Assembly (NCBI GenBank): GCA_002179805.1
Contig: NAVB01000927.1
Coordinates: 1-11,412, forward strand
DNA length: 11,412 nucleotides
Reading direction: 5' to 3'
Origin: Acanthamoeba lenticulata
Lineage: Eukaryota; Discosea; Longamoebia; Acanthamoebidae
The notes under the pieces are model-generated. The model had not been told where the DNA came from. It saw only the letters and a list, made by a program, of their open reading frames with translations, and did no database searches. Numbering within the stretch: position 1 is the stretch's first letter; the number at the start of each line of letters is the position of its first letter. The position numbers and the translations under genes were made by a program. Below are positions 6,801 to 11,412 of this stretch, piece after piece.

Positions 6801-9507
6801 GTCGGACTCGGTCCAGCGCCGTACGCACGCCACCAGCCTCTCGATCCAGCTGGATTCGTCACCGGCGGCATCATCCTCAGCCGCCTGGCGCGGCCCCGTC
6901 GGGCTCTTGGGCGAGGCCGGGGCGAGGTCCTCCTGGTTCTCCTCTGAAGCGTCTGCCGTGGCGCCGCCCGCGGAACTGGCGAGCAGCGCGCGGCATAGGG
7001 CTTTGATGGACACGGCGTTGTTGTCGCGGGTGGCTAGCCCGACGACGTGCAGGGCGTCGCAGATGACCTTGCCGCGAGCCATCTTGACCAGCGGCGCCAG
7101 CTTGAACGCGACGACGCCGGAGCGGCTCTCGTCCGTTTCGATGGTCCCGAACGCGAGCGAGCGCCTGGCGCCGCGCGGCCACAACCGCCAGAACAGGTCG
7201 AGCAGCGGCGCTTGGCTCTGGCTGGCGGCTCCTGATTGACTGGGCGGTGAGCTAAAGGGGCCGAACGGGGCCAAGGCCAGTGACGACGCACCGATGCCGC
7301 GACCATGAAGCAACTTGACGAGGCTGGCCGCGGGCGCGCTCAGCTCCAGCACGCCTGATCCCACGCAGGCAAGCAGGGTGTCGACGCTCACAGTGTTGAC
7401 GACATCGGCGAATCCTGGTGTAACGCCACGGGCATGGTGAGTTCTCGGAGCAAAGCGGATGGGCGAAGGACGCTCGAACGTGGATCCGGCGCGAAGAAGC
7501 TGATGAGCGCGAGGGCGGACTCAAGTGCCGAGTCCTCGCGAAGCCGGTGAAGGTCGTTTTTGTCTCTGTCCTCCTGCTGATGCTGCTGAAGCAGTGCCAG
7601 AGCCGCAGCCAGCCCGTCGGCCCGTGCGACGGCCTCTCTATTGCACTCTGGATGGTGGAGGTGCGCGCGCGAGGATGAGGGCAGGTCTCCGGCGGGGAGT
7701 AGGGTCAGTGGACTTCGTGCCATCGCGAGCAAAAACGGCTGCGAGTCGTAGAGACAAGCTGCGAATGCGCTTGAAATCCGACTTGAGCAGCCAGTCCGAG
7801 CCCAGGTGGAGCAGGAGCTGCGTGATCTTGTCTTGAATCTCGTCCTGGTATACTGCCACTGTACCACATACACACCAGACACATGGTTCGGGCCTGCAGA
7901 GTCAGCAGCTTGGCTGAAGCCAGACACTTGTTCGACTTGGGCCAAGTTACGAGTACCATGAGAGGAGCAGTTGAGTAGGGCGACCAGCGCGCACTCGGCG
8001 GTGTCGCGCTCGAACGAGGAGCTCGACGCGCCCTCTTCCCCTTCTCGGTAGAGCAACGCGGGGATGTGTTCCACCAGCTTGGCGACCTTCCATGCGTACA
8101 CCTCTGTCATGGAGCAGAGTTGTAATGGGTCCACAACGATACGGCGCGCGAGGCAGAGGATTCAGCTGCGCACCTCTGGCGGCGGTGTTGCCCAGAGCGA
8201 GGAGAGCGAAGCCCTTGAACCGGAGGGCGGCGTTGGCCGAGCTGTGGGCGGCTTCCTTGGACTCGACCAGCTGGGTCAAGACATCGCCCAGGCCGGAGAG
8301 CCACAAGCGGTCTTGGTTGGGCGCTGTTCAGCGGGCCGGTCAGTACAAACGAAGTTACCCCAAGCAGGACCAAGACAAGCGTGTTGAGTACGTGTTGTGG
8401 CCAAATAGGCAACGGTCTGGAGGGCATATTCTCGCACGCTCTCGTTGGCCGACTTCTTGAACAGGTTGCACAGCTTTTTGAAGCACGAGCACCCGATCTC
8501 CTCTTTGTTCGGCTCTGGAACCATGTGACGACGTCCACCACCACCACCAATGGCCGCGTGCCCATCAGCAGGCGGGGCTCTGGTTGTTGGGAGGGAGGAG
8601 CTTCAAGAGCGCACACGCACCGAGCAGAGCGACCTGGGAGAGCGCGTAGACGATGGTGGCATGAAGCTTGCCGTCATCAGGACAGTCCTTGAGAAAGCGC
8701 AGCATCCGCACGTGGCCCCCGCTGGCCACAATTTCCTCCTTCTTGGCGTCTGTCCAACCCACAACAGCGCCCGTATGTTAGTTGACTTACGCCTGACTGG
8801 CCACACTTGTGGGCGAAAACAGCAACGCACCTTCACGACCAGATGCGATGTTCGAGAGCGCGTGTGCGGCGTAGGTATGTAGCGTGGGATGGTCCAGCAG
8901 CGTGACGATGGCCGCCACCTTGCGCAGTTTGAGGATCTCGAGTACCCAGTTGGTTTTTTCTGCTGGGCGACATGAGGATCGGCCTTCTGGCGTGGGGCAA
9001 GGAGCTCGAACGCACCCTGCTCGGTCTCGGTGGCCAGCAGAAACCGATAGTCGGCGATGGGCTCCCCGCTCGAAGGCTGCTGCACGATCGTGGACCCGCT
9101 GGAGCTGGACAATGTCCACGAGTGCGGCTGCTTCTTATCGCTAGCCTGAGAGTTGCATCCCGCGAACATGATGAGATCACGCTCACAGGGCCCGCCGGCA
9201 GCCACACGGGGCAGAGTACCAGCACGTCGATGACGCAGGTGTCCAGGGCGGGAATGACGCCTTTGACCTTGTGCTGGTGGTAGTCCTGCCACCAGACAAA
9301 ATTTGCCCATGAGCTGCGCAGGCAGAGCGCGCCACAGAATGAGAAAGGAGAGGAGGGCACCTCTTGTTTGTTGTAATACTCGAGCTCGAGGTTCGTAGTC
9401 AGGACGCAAAATCGCTCTTTGAAGCGACCAAGCGCCCCGATTTTCTGTACCCAGACGTGGCCCAGCTTGAGCGTTTTCCCTCTAGCCGTACCATGTTTGG
9501 AGGCCAT
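844..9507 (-). CDS. Large PH - armadillo repeat - SPRY domain protein (about 2213 aa, 26 exons)
   Basis: Probable membrane-associated scaffold: PH domains bind phosphoinositides or proteins, ARM repeats and SPRY domains bind proteins. The exact role is unknown. Exons, 5' to 3': 9507-9361, 9285-9220, 9145-9016, 8959-8831, 8749-8621, 8514-8392, 8323-8174, 8103-7957, 7858-7721, 7647-7480, 7414-6720, 6578-6275, 6198-6067, 5990-5856, 5780-5592, 5521-5264, 5177-4935, 4849-4686, 4601-4469, 4398-4282, 4214-1987, 1906-1692, 1600-1535, 1432-1356, 1270-1151, 1082-844. All junction phases agree and the total is 6642 nt, a whole number of codons ending in TAA at 846-844. The ATG at 9507 (CTCATGGCC) lies just before the PH domain. 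Least certain joints are intron 9 (GC donor), introns 11, 17 and 20, and the tail after the SPRY domain. Cytoplasmic location is inferred from the lack of a signal peptide. Confidence 0.7.
957..1906 (-). other. SPRY/B30.2 domain coding segment (exons 22-26)
   Basis: Residues about 1976-2175, rebuilt across four introns (1691-1601, 1534-1433, 1355-1271, 1150-1083). The family landmarks appear in order: PYFEVAIINRGYYG, then SIAIGLGYASHPPTAKPGS, SYGWHGDGNKW, TGDVIGCGFN, IFYTKNGKFMG and VFVNFGQSPFLWDF. This is closest to the SPRY type of RanBP9/RanBP10-like proteins (YFEV, YGWHGD, GDVIGCG, FTKNG, NFGQ). I see no LisH or CTLH motif, so it is not a RanBP9 orthologue. SPRY domains bind short peptides in partner proteins. 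The tryptophan-rich loops are intact, so the domain is probably functional. Confidence 0.82.
3721..3778. repeat. Pyrimidine-rich tract encoding a lysine/glutamate run
   Basis: The plus strand is almost pure C/T with repeated TTC and TTTTTC blocks. The coding strand is therefore AAG/GAG codons giving GKKEKKEKKKKKK. This is coding low complexity within exon 21, not an intron polypyrimidine tract on the plus strand, since the coding strand is minus and uninterrupted. Confidence 0.7.
3821..3862. repeat. TTTTCG hexamer microsatellite inside exon 21
   Basis: Seven tandem six-base units, five perfect TTTTCG and two variants (TCTTCG, TTCCCG). On the coding strand they read GAAAAC and encode an Asn-Glu run. 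Because the unit is six bases, changes in copy number keep the reading frame and alter only the length of the acidic run. Confidence 0.85.
4282..6275 (-). other. Second armadillo-like repeat block (exons 12-20)
   Basis: Residues about 760-1232. Units include ALVAATRLLANCTGADSCRR, LRARAYAARTLANLAYSG, VTWVNHLLLALRNFAAS, LYVFRVLAQALCGASV, IQHAALRVLALASATVSG, RVRECAAQLINFNFL, NPVVLEQLLEALYRLHLN and TTRFYAAKLIISASVDG. These show the small-residue/leucine spacing of ARM helices. Exons 13 and 14 (132 and 135 nt) are single-repeat size; 15 to 17 (189, 258, 243 nt) carry insertions. Exon 15 inserts a lysine-rich stretch (residues about 888-905), and exon 16 a polar Ser/Gly/Ala loop. The two ARM blocks are likely one array broken by the exon 12 spacer. 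Confidence 0.66.
6275..6578 (-). other. Ser-rich/acidic spacer between the two ARM blocks (exon 12)
   Basis: Residues about 675-775. It starts with basic Ser/Arg-rich sequence, continues as a Ser/Pro-rich stretch, then a lysine cluster (KPKAKKKSSK) followed directly by an acidic run (ADDEDDENDDND). It returns to ARM-like sequence at SLLVVLGNCSTH. It is probably a flexible, phosphorylatable linker. The lysine cluster could be a nuclear localisation signal, though nothing else supports that. The preceding intron 11 (6719-6579) is the longest in the gene. It was placed because donor GTACCG and acceptor ATGCAG are both phase 0. Confidence 0.6.
6720..8959 (-). other. First armadillo-like repeat block (exons 4-11)
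   Basis: Residues about 115-674. Spliced exons give repeated helical units of ARM/HEAT type. Examples are VAAIVTLLDHPTLHTYAAHA, then LSNIASGRE; KKEEIVASGGHVRMLRFL; ESVREYALQTVAYLA; ALRFKGFALLALGNTAA; CALVALLNCSS; and NREAVARADGLAAALALL, which closely matches the ARM motif N-(R/K)-x-x-I-x-x-x-G-(A/G)-(I/L). Exons 4 to 10 are 129, 129, 123, 150, 147, 138 and 168 nt, each near the 42-residue size of an ARM repeat. Exon 11 is longer (695 nt). It holds a Ser/Gln-rich insertion, a unit around GKVICDALHVVGLATRDNNA and an acidic, proline-rich stretch followed by a long charged helix (residues about 625-670). ARM blocks form a superhelix that binds partner proteins; no partner is visible here. Confidence 0.72.
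8925..9468 (-). other. PH domain coding segment (exons 1-4 of the large gene)
   Basis: Residues 14-125. Strand 1 and 2 read LGHVWVQKIGALGRFKERF, followed by CVLTTNLELEYYNKQE, the usual G-x-(L/V)-x-K ... W-x-x-R-(F/W)-x-x-L pattern with Phe33 at the end of strand 2. After splicing, the middle strands read KVKGVIPALDTCVIDVL, then DKKQPHSWTL and YRFLLATETEQ. The C-terminal helix carries the family's near-invariant tryptophan, Trp119, in EKTNWVLEILK. Three introns (9360-9286, 9219-9146, 9015-8960) interrupt the domain, and removing them is what makes the PH fold readable. Basic residues (Lys22, Arg28, Lys30, Arg32) around the first loop would suit a phosphoinositide headgroup, but lipid binding is only inferred. 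Confidence 0.8.
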
Positions 9508-9881
9508 GAGGTCCTGTCCGGCAGGACTTCCGTTGGTTAGTGCAGTTCGTTGTTGCCCAGCAGACTTTGATTTGCAGGTCCCGTCATGCAGGGAGGTGAC
9601 TGCGCCAAGCTTTAAATATTTTCTTGAACGCCTTTTCCTTTGTCTCTTGACAAATGAAACACGAAATGATTGTCTTGATACCGGTAGCTTTGGCTCACGG
9701 GGCCAGAGGCCCCTGGGGTTCAAGCCAAAATGGACCATCATCACCCCAACACCATCAATACAACCAATGGAGCATCGATGTTGCAGGACGCTGCTGTTCA
9801 AAAAGCTTCCCCTTGGCATTGTTGCTACATCCCAAATCACATCACACCTCACATACAGGGACCAAAGCACGCAGACCAAAG
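9508..9881. promoter_or_regulatory. Divergent promoter region between the PH-ARM-SPRY gene and the small plus-strand gene
   Basis: No coding sequence supported. An AT-rich element with a TTTAAA core (9611-9620) lies about 105 nt before the minus-strand ATG at 9507 and could be its TATA-like box. A CCAAT sequence lies near 9762. A GC-rich inverted repeat GGGGCC-AGA-GGCCCC is at 9699-9713. The layout (two start codons facing away, 374 nt apart) suggests a shared bidirectional promoter; which element serves which gene cannot be told from sequence. Confidence 0.4.
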
Positions 9882-10202
9882 ATGACGAGACACGAATGGC
9901 GCAGCTACCAACGACACCTGATCATGCACTACGCACAGCTCAAGCTTCAAGATGAAGAAGACGATGCCCTGGACGCTCTTACTCCAAGGAGCGCGCAGCA
10001 GGACCCACCACGAAAAAGAAGCTGGGTGAGAGGCCTCCTCGACCGCCGGAGAAAGCAAACACCTGCAAACAACCAAACCCAGGGGAGCAGCGGGGCAGAT
10101 GTAGATGTGCGCGTGGAGAGGATTGTGGAGCAGGTTGTAGCCTACTCTCGCCTGGACTCCCGGTATCGGGGGCACGAGCAGAGGCCTCAGCGGCGAGCCT
10201 GA
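9882..10202 (+). CDS. Hypothetical basic protein, 106 aa, single exon
   Basis: Not recognised. The ATG at 9882 has a favourable context (CAAAGATGA) and the frame runs to TGA at 10200-10202. The N-terminal third looks helical (EWRSYQRHLIMHYAQLKL) and leads into a short acidic stretch (DEEDDALDAL). A strongly basic block follows (PRKRSWVRGLLDRRRK), then a polar Gln/Asn/Ser linker, a helix (DVRVERIVEQVVAYSRLD) and a basic end. No signal peptide, membrane segment or metal-binding motif is visible. It could bind nucleic acid or pack against a larger complex, but that is a guess. Support is the orderly alternation of helical and linker sequence, the start context and the position between two genes. 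A chance open frame or part of the SOD upstream transcript remains possible. Confidence 0.42.
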   Translation: MTRHEWRSYQRHLIMHYAQLKLQDEEDDALDALTPRSAQQDPPRKRSWVRGLLDRRRKQTPANNQTQGSSGADVDVRVERIVEQVVAYSRLDSRYRGHEQRPQRRA

Positions 10203-10460
10203 TAGCAGAGCTCTGTCCAGCTGAAGTTTCCCCATGTAACACATTGGCGAAAAAATAGAGACTGTTTGTTCTAGAATCAGTGCTCGTTGTTGGCTGGTGT
10301 CGGGCCAACACCAATCGCACTGCGGATGAACTATGCATGCAATTTAAATGGCAGCGCGCATTTCTTGCACCTTGCTCTTTTTTCTCGGCGTTTTTGCCGA
10401 CTATCGCTGACGTAAGGCGAGCGTGGCGACAAAACACTCACTACCACTGCCATCTGCAAC
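10203..10460. promoter_or_regulatory. Upstream region of the superoxide dismutase gene
   Basis: About 258 bases without a supported gene. It contains an AT-rich, palindromic ATTTAAAT at 10342-10349, roughly 112 nt before the SOD start codon, next to a TGCATGC palindrome (10334-10340). A pyrimidine-rich stretch (10361-10395) follows. The TTTAAA core resembles elements before the other two long genes, so it is a candidate core promoter. No stress-response element could be named with confidence. Confidence 0.35.
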
Positions 10461-11412
10461 ATGAGAAGAACTGCTGCCACTCGCGCTGCCCAGACCACCT
10501 CGACGTTCGCTCGCTCTGCTCCTGTACGTCTTTCGCTCTTTTCTACATGCTCAGTCGGTGAGCGCAAGCCATGCCAATCAACTCTTTGCCCTGTTATTGT
10601 CACTCAATCTAAAGGGGTAATTTGTGCCAATTCAGGGAGCTCGCTCGCTCTTCACGCTCAACGATCCGCCCTACCTCAAGACTGGCCTGGCACCCGCTAT
10701 CTCGGCCAACACTCTCAACTTCCACTTCAACGGACACCACAAGGCTTACCTCAACAAGACTAATGACCTCGTCAAGGGTACGTCACGTACCATGCCCTTG
10801 CTGATCCTTTGTAATAAGAGTGCTAACACTGTTCATGGTGTGCAGGAACCCCGCTGGAGAACAAGAGCTTGGAGGACGTGATCCTGGTGGCCAAGACGAC
10901 CAACAACGCCGCCCTCTTCAACAACTCTGCCCAGCTGTGGAACCACTCGTTCTTTTGGGACTGCATGGCCCCTGTCGGCGAGACTGGCGAGATCTCGCCG
11001 GAGCTGGAGCAGCTCATCAAGCAGTCCTTTGGCAGCGTTGCCGACTTCAAGAAGAAGGTGCCTTTTTTCAAGAAATACTTATTTCGTGGTACATTGGTGC
11101 TGACGATGGCATGGACGTGTCGCAGTTCACCGACAGCGCCGTTGCCAACTTTGGCAGCAGCTGGACGTGGCTGGTGAACATCAATGGCAAGCTGGAGATT
11201 CAGAACACTTCCAACGCCGAGTCGCCGGTCACCCTCCGCGTCAAGCCTCTGCTCACCATCGACCTCTGGGAGCACGCCTACTACCTCGACCACCAGAACC
11301 GTCGCCCTGTACGCGCTTAATCTGCTGACTCGCTGCGGCCCCCACCACCAATATTTTTGTTTGGCCTCCTGCTTACGGCCCTTTTTTTTTTTTTATTTTT
11401 AAAGGCAAATCT
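10461..11412 (+). CDS. Iron superoxide dismutase (Fe/Mn-SOD family), probably mitochondrial, 3' end cut by window
   Basis: Converts superoxide to oxygen and hydrogen peroxide. Exons: 10461-10523, 10636-10777, 10846-11057, 11126-11308; introns of 112, 68 and 68 nt (GTACGT, GTACGT, GTGCCT donors) leave 200 residues in phase. Metal ligands are all present: His51 (LNFHFNGHH), His102 (LWNHSFFW), Asp185 and His189 (TIDLWEHAYY). Gln98, four residues before His102, is the iron-type signature; manganese enzymes place this glutamine in the C-terminal half. Tyr59 matches the active-site tyrosine. The first ~27 residues (MRRTAATRAAQTTSTFARSA onward) are Arg/Ser/Thr/Ala-rich without acids, typical of a mitochondrial presequence. 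Exon 4 ends after QNRRP at a GTACGC donor (11309). The TAA at 11318 therefore lies in an intron, and about 30 residues of the family C-terminus lie outside the window or start near 11405. Confidence 0.93.
11382..11404 (+). other. Poly-T tract ending in AAAG, possible 3' end of SOD intron 4
   Basis: Thirteen T residues (11382-11394), then ATTTTTAAAG. A CTTAC branch-like sequence lies just before (11372-11376). This looks like a polypyrimidine tract with an acceptor at 11403-11404, which would make intron 4 96 nt long. The few bases that follow are too short to test against the family, and the true acceptor may lie further right. Confidence 0.45.

Noticed and set aside
9699..9713. GGGGCC-AGA-GGCCCC inverted repeat as a terminator hairpin
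   Set aside because: Intrinsic terminators are bacterial; this is eukaryotic DNA with no following T-run. At most it is a GC-box-like promoter element.
11309..11320. SOD ending at the TAA at 11318-11320 (protein ending RPVRA)
   Set aside because: All family members continue about 30 residues past the QNxRP motif with a conserved NWxFV-type helix. GTACGC at 11309 is a donor like the others, so the stop is most likely intronic.
1..11412. CRISPR arrays, insertion sequences, tRNA or rRNA genes, bacterial operons
   Set aside because: Read by eye on both strands. No spaced direct repeats, terminal inverted repeats with transposase, tRNA-like cloverleaf or rRNA core sequence was noticed.

Overview
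The window looks like nuclear DNA of a GC-rich, intron-dense, gene-dense protist. An amoebozoan of the Acanthamoeba type is the best guess. This is an inference from 56-141 nt spliceosomal introns, tightly packed genes on both strands, very GC-rich codons, short AT-rich islands at gene starts, and gene content (a Mediator subunit, a PH/armadillo/SPRY protein, an eukaryotic iron superoxide dismutase). No bacterial operon, CRISPR array, rRNA, tRNA or transposon was seen. All gene models below were spliced by hand from GT-AG signals, reading phase and family motifs. No transcript or database evidence was available.

Layout, left to right. (1) Positions 1-497, minus strand: the 5' part of a gene resembling Mediator subunit 8 (MED8), three exons, running off the left edge. 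(2) 498-843: intergenic, with an AT-rich core holding both a TATA-like box for MED8 and an AATAAA for the gene upstream. (3) 844-9507, minus strand: one very large gene fills three quarters of the window. My model has 26 exons and 25 introns whose phases agree throughout, giving about 2213 residues. It has an N-terminal PH domain (residues 14-125), armadillo-like helical repeats (about 115-1230), a 740-residue charged, low-complexity linker carried mostly on one 2.2 kb exon, and a C-terminal SPRY/B30.2 domain (about 1976-2175). (4) 9508-9881: a divergent promoter region. (5) 9882-10202, plus strand: a candidate single-exon gene for a 106-residue basic protein of unknown function. (6) 10203-10460: the superoxide dismutase promoter region. 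(7) 10461 to the right edge, plus strand: the first 200 residues of an iron-type superoxide dismutase with a probable mitochondrial presequence, four exons seen and the last exon(s) outside.

The genes show no shared pathway: transcription (MED8), probable membrane-linked scaffolding (PH-ARM-SPRY) and oxidative defence (SOD). The most notable object is the PH-ARM-SPRY gene. Many of its repeat exons are close to one armadillo repeat long, divisible by three and flanked by phase-1 introns on both sides, a pattern that suggests growth by exon duplication. No exotic defence or mobile system was found.
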